64,000 nt of DNA from Thermoflexibacter ruber (lineage in GTDB: Bacteria; Bacteroidota; Bacteroidia; Cytophagales; Thermoflexibacteraceae): positions 1 through 64,000 of the forward strand of contig NZ_FONY01000024.1 of the NCBI RefSeq assembly GCF_900113045.1, in the 5' to 3' direction. The position numbers and the translations under genes are program-made. The notes beneath the pieces are model-generated. The model searched no databases. It had not been told where the DNA came from and saw only the letters and a program-made list of their open reading frames with translations. Positions 1 to 9,070 of the stretch are shown piece by piece. How positions within the stretch are numbered: position 1 is the first letter of the stretch; every line of letters starts with the position of its first letter.

Positions 1-1
1 T

Positions 2-349
2 TGGAAACTCTATGAGCAATTGCAAGCATGTCACCCTGACAAGGAAAAGATTTATGTGATTTGTGATAATGCACGATATTACAAAAATAAGCACTTACAA
101 GAAAAATTGGCAAGTAGCAGGATAAAACAGCTTTTCTTGCCTGCTTACTCGCCTAATCTTAATCTAATTGAAAGATTATGGAAATTTATGCGTAAAAAGG
201 TCATTGATACTTGTTTTTATAGGAAGTTTCAAGATTTCAAGGAAAAGGTCTGTGAGTTTTTTACCCATATTGCCCAATATAAGCAGGAATTAGAAACCTT
301 AATTTCTTGGAATTTTCATATCCCTAAAACCAAAACCAATTTTTATTGA
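2..349 (+). mobile_element. IS630-type transposase, C-terminal part (cut by window edge)
   Basis: The reading frame is open from the first bases of the window, so the gene begins upstream and only about 115 codons are visible. They match the end of the DDE_3 catalytic domain of IS630/Tc1-like transposases: ICDNARYYKN contains the second acidic catalytic residue, and PAYSPNLNLIERLWKFMRKK contains the final glutamate in the typical NLIERLW setting. The enzyme cuts and joins transposon ends. Whether the missing N-terminal half is intact cannot be told. The 79 bases between its stop and the next gene hold an AT-rich stretch and presumably the right end of the element, but no terminal inverted repeat can be assigned without the left end. 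Confidence 0.85.
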
Positions 350-428
350 GTATAAACTATACGCCTATGCAAATAGATTAACTGATGACGAAAAGTATTT
401 TTAAAAATTAAAAAAAAAAAGCAAGCCA

Positions 429-2225
429 ATGAAGTCTATGCTTATCAGATATATTCGTGTATCCCTGCCTTTATTTGTTTTTTTGATAATCAGTACAATA
501 GCCATAAAAGCTACTTTTGCCCAAAAAAAAGATAAGCCTGAGAAAAAAGAGGAGCAGAAACAGGAGCAGGAAGCAGATAACGGAGAAGTATTTGGGCAAG
601 AACTGTCCAATGAAAACTATATTTTTGGAGATGCTATGCAAGCCTATCTACTTGAAAAAATGATGGACCAAAACTTTGCTAAGTCCCTTCCGCTTTTCCA
701 AACTTGCATTAAAATCTATCCCAAAAATGCCGCCGCACACTTTAAAATAGCTGAAATCTATGTAAAAAAAGATAGCTTGGACAAGGCTGTCCCTTACGTA
801 AAAAAAGCCATAGAACTTAACCCACAAAATAAGTTTTATTACACACTGCTGGCAGAAATTTACCACAAGCAAAACCGCTTTACCGCTGCCGTAGAGGTCT
901 ATGAAAATCTGATAAAAAACATTCCCAAATCAGAAAACTACTATTACAATATCGCCACCATTTATACTTACCAAGAGCGTTATAAAGAAGCCATAGAGGT
1001 TTATGACAAACTGGAAAAGAAATTTGGCATAGATGAGGAAATTATCAAGCGAAAGCAAAAGATTTACCTCCAACTTAAAGATGTAAATAGTGCCTTAAAA
1101 GAAGGACAAAAGTTGATAGATACTTACCCTGATGTGGTGGAGTACAAAGAAGCACAAGCCGAAATATTGATTAATCAAAAAAAATACGAAGAAGCCAAAA
1201 AACTTTTGCTTTCTGTCATAGAACACTCCCCTGATAATTCTTACGCAAGGCTTTTGCTATCAGATATTTACCAAATTCAAGGAGATACCCCAAACCAACT
1301 CAAAGAAATAGAGATTGCTTTTAACAATCCTGATTTGGATTTAGAGGCAAAGATAAGAGTGCTGACAGGCTACTACATGGTCATTGAGAACGAAAACAAG
1401 CGAAAAACAGCGATAAAATTGGCTGAGATGACCTTGAAAAATAATCCTGAAAGTAGTAAACTTCATTTCTATTACGGAGATTTTCTTAGATTTGACAACA
1501 GATTTAAAGAAGCCAGAGAGGCTTATACCAAAGCCGTAGAGTTGGACGGGAACAACTACCAAGCATGGACAAGTTTATTGGATACTGATATACAACTGCA
1601 AGACTATGAGGCTTTAATAAAACACAGTGAAGAAGGTTTGGAACTTTTCCCCAACCATGCCATTTTTTGGTACATGAATGGCGTGGGGCATTTTTTCAAA
1701 AAGAAATATGACAATGCCATAGAATCCTTAGAACAAGCCAAAATGCTTGCCTCAGAAAATAAGGAAATCCTAACGGAAGTGCATAAATATTTGGGAGAAG
1801 TCTATCAGGCAACTAAAGAATACGCCAAGTCTGACATTGCTTTTGAGGAAGCCTTGAGCCTAAATCCACATGATGTTTTTATTTTGAATAATTATAGTTA
1901 CTACTTGACATTGAGGAAAGATAAACTCAATCGAGCAAAAGAACTTTCTACCAAACTTGTGCAAATTTCTCCTAATCAGCCTACTTACATGGATACGCAT
2001 GGTTGGGTACTTTTCACTATGGGAGATTACAAAAATGCCAAAACGTGGATAGAAAAAGCCGCACAACTCAGTAACGACGGGACTATTATCGAGCATTACG
2101 GAGATGTGCTTTACAAACTTGGGCAAGTCCAAGAGGCACTTATTCAGTGGCAAAAAGCCAAAACAGCAGGAGGCACAAGCAACATGATAGATAAAAAAAT
2201 AGCAGATAAAAAACTATATGAATAA
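429..2225 (+). CDS. Exported TPR-repeat protein
   Basis: This 598-residue protein has an N-terminal signal peptide (basic MKSMLIRYIR, a hydrophobic stretch, then a likely cleavage at TFAQ) followed by a lysine/glutamate-rich linker. From about residue 65 to the end it is a run of tetratricopeptide repeats, seen as recurring AAAHFKIAEIY-, A-x-E-x-Y- and NP-type positions. TPR arrays are protein-binding scaffolds, so a periplasmic or outer-membrane assembly role is likely. The stop overlaps the start of the DUF4292 lipoprotein gene by 8 bases, so the two are translationally coupled. This TPR/DUF4292 pairing suggests a shared role in the outer envelope, but the exact function is unknown. Confidence 0.85.
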   Translation: MKSMLIRYIRVSLPLFVFLIISTIAIKATFAQKKDKPEKKEEQKQEQEADNGEVFGQELSNENYIFGDAMQAYLLEKMMDQNFAKSLPLFQTCIKIYPKNAAAHFKIAEIYVKKDSLDKAVPYVKKAIELNPQNKFYYTLLAEIYHKQNRFTAAVEVYENLIKNIPKSENYYYNIATIYTYQERYKEAIEVYDKLEKKFGIDEEIIKRKQKIYLQLKDVNSALKEGQKLIDTYPDVVEYKEAQAEILINQKKYEEAKKLLLSVIEHSPDNSYARLLLSDIYQIQGDTPNQLKEIEIAFNNPDLDLEAKIRVLTGYYMVIENENKRKTAIKLAEMTLKNNPESSKLHFYYGDFLRFDNRFKEAREAYTKAVELDGNNYQAWTSLLDTDIQLQDYEALIKHSEEGLELFPNHAIFWYMNGVGHFFKKKYDNAIESLEQAKMLASENKEILTEVHKYLGEVYQATKEYAKSDIAFEEALSLNPHDVFILNNYSYYLTLRKDKLNRAKELSTKLVQISPNQPTYMDTHGWVLFTMGDYKNAKTWIEKAAQLSNDGTIIEHYGDVLYKLGQVQEALIQWQKAKTAGGTSNMIDKKIADKKLYE

Positions 2226-2982
2226 CATGAAAAACTTCTTTCTGTACTTATTGATACTCATGATAGGGCTTAGTGCCTGCGGCAAAAAAAATGTAGTAAG
2301 AAATAAAAAATTAAGCAATGAGTTCAGGGTAGAAGAACTCAAATTTGACTACTTGACTTCGCGGGGAAAAATTACCTACAAAGACCCTGCCCAAGAGTTT
2401 ACCTCGCCTGTAGATATTCGAATGAAAAGAGATAGCGTGATTTGGATGTCGGTAAAACCCATGTTAGGCATAGAGGCAGCACGCATCATGATTACCAAAG
2501 ACTCTGTACTGATAGTAGATAGATACAATAAAAGTATGATGCTTTTTAGCTTTGATTCTCTTAGTCGGAAAGTAAATTTCCCACTTGACTTCAAAATGGT
2601 AGAAGCGATGATGATTGGCAACTTGCCCATGAGTGTAGAAAATGCCAGAGCAAAAATTGCTATTGAATCAGACTATTTTAAAATCAGGCAAAAACAAGGA
2701 GATTTTGAGTTGGTAAGTTTAGTAAGTAGGGAGCATCACAAACTCCAACGCATAGATGTAGAGCAGGATAATAGCCATAACGAACTCATACTCAAATACG
2801 AGGACTTCAAGGTAGTTCAGTCCCAAGTAGTACCTTTTATTGGTACAGCAGTCCTGAACTACAAGGATAAAGTTACCAAAACAGGCAATCAGATAGAAAT
2901 AAATGTTTTTCATAACAAGATTGACTTGCCTAAAGAACCCTTGACTTTTCCTTTCCAAAGACTTAAATTAGATGAAAAATAA
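2218..2982 (+). CDS. DUF4292-type lipoprotein
   Basis: A 254-residue protein with a type II signal peptide: a hydrophobic stretch ending in the lipobox LSAC, so the mature protein would start at Cys21 and be lipid-anchored. The body is a beta-rich domain (ITYKDPAQEFTSPVDIRMKR, VIWMSVKPMLGIEAARIMIT) resembling the Bacteroidota DUF4292 family, which is related in fold to outer-membrane lipoprotein carriers such as LolA/LolB. That relation is family knowledge and was not tested here. It starts 8 bases inside the preceding TPR gene; an alternative ATG lies three codons on. Role inferred: lipoprotein or hydrophobic cargo handling together with the TPR partner. Confidence 0.75.
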   Translation: MNNMKNFFLYLLILMIGLSACGKKNVVRNKKLSNEFRVEELKFDYLTSRGKITYKDPAQEFTSPVDIRMKRDSVIWMSVKPMLGIEAARIMITKDSVLIVDRYNKSMMLFSFDSLSRKVNFPLDFKMVEAMMIGNLPMSVENARAKIAIESDYFKIRQKQGDFELVSLVSREHHKLQRIDVEQDNSHNELILKYEDFKVVQSQVVPFIGTAVLNYKDKVTKTGNQIEINVFHNKIDLPKEPLTFPFQRLKLDEK

Positions 2983-3051
2983 ACTTTGGGAGTGAAATAA
3001 ATCTTATATATTGCAACATTTTTATTACGGAATCTTTTAGCCCTTTGCTCT

Positions 3052-5457
3052 ATGCAAGAAGGTAAAGTCAAATTATATCAAATTTACCTGCAAAAACTGA
3101 CTACTTTTCTCAAACAAGTCTATCATTGGTTGCTCAACAGCCAAGGAGTACGGTTTTTTATTCCCAAACCCAATGAAAGTCGCAAGAGGAAGTGGATTCG
3201 TAGAGGCTGGACTTGCGTAGTAGGTTTTTTTCTTGTCTTGTGGCTATATTTTAAAGCCGTAGAATACAATTTTTTATACCTTTTTGGCGAAATCCCAAGT
3301 GTAGAATCTTTGGAAAGACCCAAAATCCCTGCTGCTTCTGAGCTATATACTGCCGATGGTGTGCTTTTAGGGCGATATTTCAAAGAAAATCGAACTCCCG
3401 TAACCTACGACCAACTTTCTCCTTACTTAATCGAGGCTTTGCTTGCCACAGAGGATATTCGCTTTCACGAACATACGGGAGTAGATTTAAAGGCATTGAT
3501 GGCAGTAGTAGCCTCTGTTTTCAGTGGAGACCCCAGAGGTGGCAGTACCCTCACCCAGCAAACGGTCAAAAATCTTTTTCAGATGCGTGGCAAAGATTCA
3601 CAAGGTTTGTTAGGCAAGATTCCCGTGGTGAGTGGTATCATCATCAAAACCAAAGAATGGATTACGGCAATTAATTTGGAAAAACACTTCACCAAAGAGG
3701 AAATCATGACCATGTACCTCAATACAGTGGAGTTTGGCAATGGAGCATTTGGCATTTACATCGCCTCTAAGACATTTTTTAATACTACTCCGCAACGCCT
3801 GAACGTGCAGCAAGCCGCCCTTTTGGTTGGAATGCTCAAAGCCACAACTTACTACAATCCTATCAGAAATTATAAAAACGCTTTTACAAGGCGAAACATC
3901 GTCTTGCAACAAATGCTCAAATACAATTATCTCACGCAAAGTGAATATGATTCCCTCAGCCAACTTCCTTTGAAAGCCAAGCTATACTTAGAAAACCCAG
4001 AAGAAGGGGCAGGAACATATTTTAGGAATGTGATGAACAGCTACTTAGAAAAATGGTGTGAAGAAAATGGCTATGACTTGTATGCTGACGGTTTGCGGAT
4101 TTATACCACCATAGATTCGCGTATGCAACAGTTAGCCGAGGAGGCAGTAGCTGAGGAAATGAAAAAAAACCAAGCCAAGTTCAACGAGCAGTGGAGAGGT
4201 TTAGAACCTTGGACGACTAAAAGAGGCGAACCTATCCCTAACTACATAGAGAATGTAGCCAAAAGCACTTCTTGGTACAAAGACTTAGAAAAAAAATACA
4301 AGAAAAGACCAGACTCTATTGATATTTACCTGAAAACGCCAAAGAAAATGAAAGTTTTTTCTTGGAAAGGAGATATTGATACTTTATTAAGTCCCTTAGA
4401 TTCTATTCGTTATTGCAAAAAATTTCTTCATGCAGGGCTAATGACGCTTGACCCATTTTCAGGACATATCAAAACTTGGGTGGGAGGCATCAATTACAAA
4501 TATTTCAAGTATGATCACGTGATGCAAGCCAAAAGGCAACCGGGTTCTACTTTTAAACCTATTTTATACGCTGCCGCTATAGATTCTATGGGCTACTCTC
4601 CTTGCAGTAAATTGATAGATGCCCCTATTTACATTAGGTACAAAGAAGATGGAGAAGATAAAGTTTGGGCACCGCACAATGCCGATTGGATTTTTTCTTA
4701 CGATACGATGACCTTGCGCCATGCCATGGGACGCTCTATCAACTCCGTAGCGGCAAGACTAACAGAACTCATCGGTTGGACTACGGTGGCTCACTATGCT
4801 CGTAAAATGGGCATTACCAGCAAGTTAAAAGAAGTTCCCTCTATTAGCTTAGGCTCTAACGATGTAACCCTTTACGAAATGACAGGGGCTTTTGGTACTT
4901 TTTTGAACGAAGGAGTGTGGACGGAGCCTATTTTTATTACTCGCATAGAGGACAAAAATGGTCGCATTTTGCATAGATTTACGCCTAAAAGATACGCCGC
5001 ATTAAAGCAAGAATCCGCTTTCCTAATGCTGGAGATGCTCAAAGGAACTTTACAAGAACCAGGGGGAACATCAGGGGGATTGTACTCATTCCCTAAACTC
5101 TTTGGAGGAAATGACATTGGGGGGAAAACAGGCACTTCCTCAGGTCATGCTGACGGCTGGTACTTTGGAGTAACCAAAGACTTAGTAACAGGCGTTTGGG
5201 TAGGCGGCGATGACCGTAGTATCCACTTCCGAAGTGGAGAAGTAGGCGAAGGAGGGAAAACTGCCCTGCCTATTTATGGCAGATTCATGGAAAAAGTCTA
5301 TGATACTCCTGAACTCAATATCACCAAAGGCACTTTCCCAACGCCTACTATCAAAATTAATAAACCGTATTTTTGTCCTACGCCTCGCAAACCTAAGCCC
5401 GATAGCTTGAATGTGAACTTGGATTCTCTGCAATTCTTAGAAGACATGGAGCGATAA
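3052..5457 (+). CDS. Penicillin-binding protein 1A, bifunctional transglycosylase/transpeptidase
   Basis: This 801-residue class A PBP polymerises and cross-links peptidoglycan in the periplasm. After a basic cytoplasmic tail there is one membrane segment near residues 53-72. The glycosyltransferase (GT51) domain shows the catalytic ATEDIRFHEH motif (Glu134) and GGSTLTQQTVKN. The transpeptidase domain shows the nucleophile motif GSTFKP (Ser499, Lys502), the SIN triad near residue 563 and KTGTSS near residue 691. All active-site motifs are present. Length and order fit the PBP1a family. It lies 69 bases after the DUF4292 gene and may be cotranscribed with it. Its stop is only 2 bases from the convergent head-GIN gene, with no terminator between. 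Confidence 0.95.
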   Translation: MQEGKVKLYQIYLQKLTTFLKQVYHWLLNSQGVRFFIPKPNESRKRKWIRRGWTCVVGFFLVLWLYFKAVEYNFLYLFGEIPSVESLERPKIPAASELYTADGVLLGRYFKENRTPVTYDQLSPYLIEALLATEDIRFHEHTGVDLKALMAVVASVFSGDPRGGSTLTQQTVKNLFQMRGKDSQGLLGKIPVVSGIIIKTKEWITAINLEKHFTKEEIMTMYLNTVEFGNGAFGIYIASKTFFNTTPQRLNVQQAALLVGMLKATTYYNPIRNYKNAFTRRNIVLQQMLKYNYLTQSEYDSLSQLPLKAKLYLENPEEGAGTYFRNVMNSYLEKWCEENGYDLYADGLRIYTTIDSRMQQLAEEAVAEEMKKNQAKFNEQWRGLEPWTTKRGEPIPNYIENVAKSTSWYKDLEKKYKKRPDSIDIYLKTPKKMKVFSWKGDIDTLLSPLDSIRYCKKFLHAGLMTLDPFSGHIKTWVGGINYKYFKYDHVMQAKRQPGSTFKPILYAAAIDSMGYSPCSKLIDAPIYIRYKEDGEDKVWAPHNADWIFSYDTMTLRHAMGRSINSVAARLTELIGWTTVAHYARKMGITSKLKEVPSISLGSNDVTLYEMTGAFGTFLNEGVWTEPIFITRIEDKNGRILHRFTPKRYAALKQESAFLMLEMLKGTLQEPGGTSGGLYSFPKLFGGNDIGGKTGTSSGHADGWYFGVTKDLVTGVWVGGDDRSIHFRSGEVGEGGKTALPIYGRFMEKVYDTPELNITKGTFPTPTIKINKPYFCPTPRKPKPDSLNVNLDSLQFLEDMER

Positions 5458-5459
5458 AA

Positions 5460-6176
5460 CTATCGCAAAATGTCTATATCCCCACCCAAACTCGTGTTGA
5501 TGATTTGCCTACTTGGGTTGCCTTTCAAAGAAATAGCCCCTCCTATGCTGGCAGAGGCTTCTATCAAAGAAGTTACATGGAGTTTGGCTACTCCACCCGT
5601 ATTGGCTTTGGCGTATGCTTCCTTGCAAATCAAGTCATAAGCTCTCAGCACTCCTCCTGTATGTACTTTGACTTCCTCAATATCTGCCTTACCTGAAACG
5701 AGCAGTTCGCCTCCTGTATGAGCTTCTAACCATATTTGCCCAACTTCCACTTCCATTTTTAGCGTACTTCCTGTATTTACTTCTGCCTCAAAAGTTTCTC
5801 CTTTTACTAAAGAATTAATTTTGACCTCAGCCCCACCGCTTGTTTGGATTTTTCTAAGTACTTTGTAAGAAATTTTGATATGTGCCTTTGCACCATCGCA
5901 GTTGCGTTCTCTAAAAAGCCCATCCTCATAACGTAAACTTACTTTCAGCGTTCTGCCTGAAACACTTATCTTCACATCTTCTTTGTAAACTCGCTTGCTT
6001 TTTAGCTCTACTTCTACCGTTTCTTTATCGCTCTCTACCAACTCTACGCTAAGACACCCAAAAATTTTTACTTCCTTAAAAGGTTCAACTTCTTGCTTAT
6101 CTACACTTTGAGCAAAAACATTAAAAGCTAAAAATAGTCCTATCAAGACTAAAAAATAAGTATGTATCTTTTTCAT
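5460..6176 (-). CDS. Head-GIN domain (DUF2807-type) exported protein
   Basis: A 238-residue protein with a signal peptide (cleavage near NVFAQ) and a repetitive right-handed beta-type body rich in short repeats such as TSGGAEVKI, VHTGGVLRAY and ANTGGVAKL. This matches the putative auto-transporter adhesin head GIN domain family (DUF2807), common in Bacteroidota. The GG-containing repeat rungs are seen directly; an adhesive role is only the family's label. It is convergent with the PBP gene (2-base gap), so the two transcripts must overlap or share a terminator embedded in coding sequence. Confidence 0.75.
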   Translation of the reverse strand: MKKIHTYFLVLIGLFLAFNVFAQSVDKQEVEPFKEVKIFGCLSVELVESDKETVEVELKSKRVYKEDVKISVSGRTLKVSLRYEDGLFRERNCDGAKAHIKISYKVLRKIQTSGGAEVKINSLVKGETFEAEVNTGSTLKMEVEVGQIWLEAHTGGELLVSGKADIEEVKVHTGGVLRAYDLICKEAYAKANTGGVAKLHVTSLIEASASIGGAISLKGNPSRQIINTSLGGDIDILR

Positions 6177-6261
6177 GTTGCTACCTGCTTTGTTTGATTA
6201 CATAGATGCAAGTACAAGCACAAAGGTTGCTTAGGGAAACATACTTATTTGATTTATTTTT

Positions 6262-7755
6262 TTAACTCAATACTTGCGAATACGTCTTTCCTGTATTGCT
6301 AATTGCCTCTATGCGAATCTCTTTGGCATCTTTGGCGAAGGGAGCATAGTAAAGATGCGAGGTTTGCTGAGGCTCTACCCAAGTATGCTTTTGAGGTAGT
6401 TTGTTGCCAAAATGTTTTTCTACAGAAAGAGGGTCAGAACCTATGCGTTGTGCCATCATGCCCTTTTTCATTCCGTCTTCGTACCAAAATACCTTCCAAG
6501 TATTGTCTGCGTCCCAAATATTGGCGATAAACTCATTAGGAGCAGATTTGTCGCTCCCCGCACTGTAAAGACGCATTTGGTGGTCTATAGATTTTCCTGT
6601 GGTTTTATAAGAAGCGGTAAACTGACTGCCATCTACCTCATAAACTGCATAGCCATTGGGGGTGCCATCGTAGCAAATATCTCCTGTCCACCACGCCCCA
6701 CAAGCCGCTCCTGCTACATAAATAGATACATTGCTGTCTGTAAGGCGTTCAGAAAAGTGCATGTGTCCTGCAATAATGTGTGCCTTATAGCCCTCTAATA
6801 GACGATACAACATTTGGCGGTTTGTAATTATGCTCGAGTTAGAGGGTCTTGCCTCGCCTGCTCTTGCAAACTGTAAAGTATAAGGAGGGATATGAGTAAA
6901 AACAACTACTGTTTTACCTTTTTCTACGGCGGCTAAGTCTGCTTTGAGCCAATCCAATTGGGTCTGGTCTAAGTAGCCCATATAACCGTTACCATGATAG
7001 AAAACATCATCTAAAACTATATAATGCACTTCGCCTCGATTAAAAGAATAATAATTAGGACCGAAAAATTTTTGAAAAGTCTTGACTGAATTTTCGTCTG
7101 TGGTTTGAAAATCCAAGTCGTGATTGCCCACTACTTGGAAAGCAGGTATGCCCATTTGCTTTACCGCTTTTTCATATTCCGAATATAGACTGAGGTTGTC
7201 AAACATAATATCACCACAAGCCACATTGAAAAAAGCACGATTGGAAGCACCTTTTAAGAAATTCTGAACATCTACGGCAGTTTCATTCTGAAAGCGGCGA
7301 ATATCGTCCATATCTAAGGTTTGAGGGTCAGCCAAAACCAAAAAGCCATGCTTGCTGTCGCTTTGACTTACAGGGGCTAAATCCCACTCTACTTTCATCT
7401 GCTCGCTATTTGCTAAAATTGGTTTATAAAATAAGGCTGTTCCTGTAGGATTTGTAGGGATTTCATAGCCAGAAGGCACTGAAATAAAGGCAAAAGGCTG
7501 GTTACTATCAGCAATTAAAGTAAATGTGCCGTCTTTGGCAGTTTGCACGACAGAGCGACCGTCAGAAATAGCCACACCTGCGATTCCCTTGCCTTTTGAA
7601 CGCACTATACCCTGAATTTTTACAGGTTTCCCTTGTGGTTTCCACATAGGCAGCGGCTGATAGGGATTGGCGTAAAGCATATCAGCCAGCCACAAACTTG
7701 CAGAAACTGCGACAGTTTGTTTTAAAAAACGACGACGAGAAGTAGAATTTTCCAT
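6262..7755 (-). CDS. Tat-exported calcineurin-like metallophosphoesterase
   Basis: The start is set at the ATG giving MENSTSRRRFLKQ, which has a twin-arginine signal (SRRRFLK) and a hydrophobic stretch; a longer frame adds 16 unlikely residues. The 497-residue protein has an N-terminal carboxypeptidase-regulatory-like beta domain (about 40-115), then the metallophosphoesterase core with its metal-binding blocks: ADPQ, CGDIMFD, VGNHDLDF, FTHIPPY and AGHMHFSE. The C-terminal beta domain (from about 370) resembles the calcineurin-like phosphoesterase C-terminal family. It probably hydrolyses a phosphoester in the periplasm; the substrate is unknown. A near-consensus -7 box (TACCTTCG) lies 36-43 bases upstream. 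Confidence 0.85.
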   Translation of the reverse strand: MENSTSRRRFLKQTVAVSASLWLADMLYANPYQPLPMWKPQGKPVKIQGIVRSKGKGIAGVAISDGRSVVQTAKDGTFTLIADSNQPFAFISVPSGYEIPTNPTGTALFYKPILANSEQMKVEWDLAPVSQSDSKHGFLVLADPQTLDMDDIRRFQNETAVDVQNFLKGASNRAFFNVACGDIMFDNLSLYSEYEKAVKQMGIPAFQVVGNHDLDFQTTDENSVKTFQKFFGPNYYSFNRGEVHYIVLDDVFYHGNGYMGYLDQTQLDWLKADLAAVEKGKTVVVFTHIPPYTLQFARAGEARPSNSSIITNRQMLYRLLEGYKAHIIAGHMHFSERLTDSNVSIYVAGAACGAWWTGDICYDGTPNGYAVYEVDGSQFTASYKTTGKSIDHQMRLYSAGSDKSAPNEFIANIWDADNTWKVFWYEDGMKKGMMAQRIGSDPLSVEKHFGNKLPQKHTWVEPQQTSHLYYAPFAKDAKEIRIEAISNTGKTYSQVLS

Positions 7756-7790
7756 ATATTTACTTTTTATGGTGTTATAGTTTTTAAAAA

Positions 7791-7798
7791 CGAAGGTA
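7791..7798 (-). promoter_or_regulatory. Possible -7 box of the phosphoesterase gene
   Basis: On the minus strand this reads TACCTTCG, one base away from the Bacteroidota -7 consensus TAnnTTTG, and it sits 36 bases before the chosen ATG. It supports the shorter start. No clear -33 TTG was seen at the expected distance. Confidence 0.35.
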
Positions 7799-8090
7799 AG
7801 CAAAAGATGTAAATTGGGTATGAATAATTCTTGATATTGTGTTTAAGTTTTTCAGGTAGCCTTATAGCCATGCGTATTTTACAGTTTGGAGAAACCACTC
7901 TGCTAATTCTAAGGGCTGACTGCATATTAGAGAATTAAAAAAAATCTTAATTTTAAACACTCAATCCAAATTATGCTTATATTACGAAAAATTTAAGACT
8001 ATTGACCTTCTTTGAATAAGATAGTATTACTAAACGATGTCTCATTGAATTGACTTACTGTCAGTGAATTAAAACTTCTAAAACTTACGA
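7799..8090. other. AT-rich intergenic region between divergent genes
   Basis: About 290 bases separate the phosphoesterase promoter from moxR. The region is AT-rich and has no open frame of useful length, no repeat and no hairpin that stands out. It must contain the promoter of the moxR/kinase pair, but no TAnnTTTG box could be assigned. Confidence 0.5.
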
Positions 8091-9059
8091 ATGACTGCCA
8101 AATTTAACTCTGACGTAGAAGCGGCTCAAGCCCTTTACGATGCTTACAAAAAACTCAACAGCGAAATCTCAAAAGTAATTATTGGTCAAGATGAAGTAGT
8201 TCGCTTGCTTCTGACTGCTATTTTTTGTCAAGGGCATTGCCTTTTAGTAGGGGTGCCTGGCTTGGCAAAGACTTTATTGATACAAACTATTTCCAAAGTG
8301 CTTGATTTGCACTTTAATAGGATTCAGTTTACGCCAGACCTCATGCCTTCGGATATTTTGGGTTCTGAAACCTTAGACAAAGACCGCAATTTCCGATTTA
8401 TCAAAGGTCCTATTTTTGCCAATATCATTTTAGCAGATGAGATAAACCGTACTCCTCCTAAAACCCAAGCAGCACTCTTGGAATCTATGCAAGAATACTC
8501 TGTAACGATTGCAGGAGAGTTACACCACTTAGACCGTCCTTTCTTTGTTTTGGCTACCCAAAACCCTATAGAGCAAGAGGGCACCTATCCACTTCCAGAA
8601 GCACAACTTGACCGCTTCATGTTCAATATCTGGTTGGATTATCCTTCCTATCAGTCTGAGGTAGAAATAGTTAAAAGCACCACAACGGACAAAAAGCCAA
8701 ACCTTAGCAAAATCATCAGTGCGCAGGAGATTATCTATTTCCAACATTTGGTCAGGAGAGTGCCTATCGCTGACAATGTAGTGGAGTATGCGGTCAAATT
8801 GGTACACAAAACACGTCCTAATAAAGAATCTGCTACTCAATTGGCTAACAACTACTTGGAATGGGGAGCAGGACCGAGAGCTTCTCAGTATTTGGTCTTA
8901 GGTGCAAAATGCAATGCCCTGTTGAATGGCAAGTATTCTCCTGACATTGAAGATATTAAAGCTGTAGCAGAGCCAATTTTACGCCACCGAATTGTTCGCA
9001 ATTTCAAGGCAGAGGCAGAGGGAATGACTGTAGAGCAGATTATCAAGCAACTATTATAG
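8091..9059 (+). CDS. MoxR-family AAA+ ATPase
   Basis: A 322-residue AAA+ ATPase of the MoxR type. It has the family's Walker A variant GVPGLAKT, Walker B with downstream extension ILADEINRTPPKTQAALLESMQE-like (seen at about residues 111-131), and the sensor region ATQNPIEQEGTYPLPEAQLD followed by RFMF. MoxR proteins act as chaperones that activate metal- or cofactor-dependent complexes, often together with VWA-domain proteins. Here the usual DUF58/VWA/BatA partners are absent; the next gene, 11 bases downstream on the same strand, is a hybrid histidine kinase. That pairing is unusual and suggests cotranscription. Confidence 0.93.
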   Translation: MTAKFNSDVEAAQALYDAYKKLNSEISKVIIGQDEVVRLLLTAIFCQGHCLLVGVPGLAKTLLIQTISKVLDLHFNRIQFTPDLMPSDILGSETLDKDRNFRFIKGPIFANIILADEINRTPPKTQAALLESMQEYSVTIAGELHHLDRPFFVLATQNPIEQEGTYPLPEAQLDRFMFNIWLDYPSYQSEVEIVKSTTTDKKPNLSKIISAQEIIYFQHLVRRVPIADNVVEYAVKLVHKTRPNKESATQLANNYLEWGAGPRASQYLVLGAKCNALLNGKYSPDIEDIKAVAEPILRHRIVRNFKAEAEGMTVEQIIKQLL

Positions 9060-9070
9060 CTTTTGCTGAA

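Noticed and set aside
5505-5696. Plus-strand frame of 63 codons after the PBP gene
   Set aside because: It is antisense to the head-GIN gene, whose repeat structure and signal peptide mark the coding strand.
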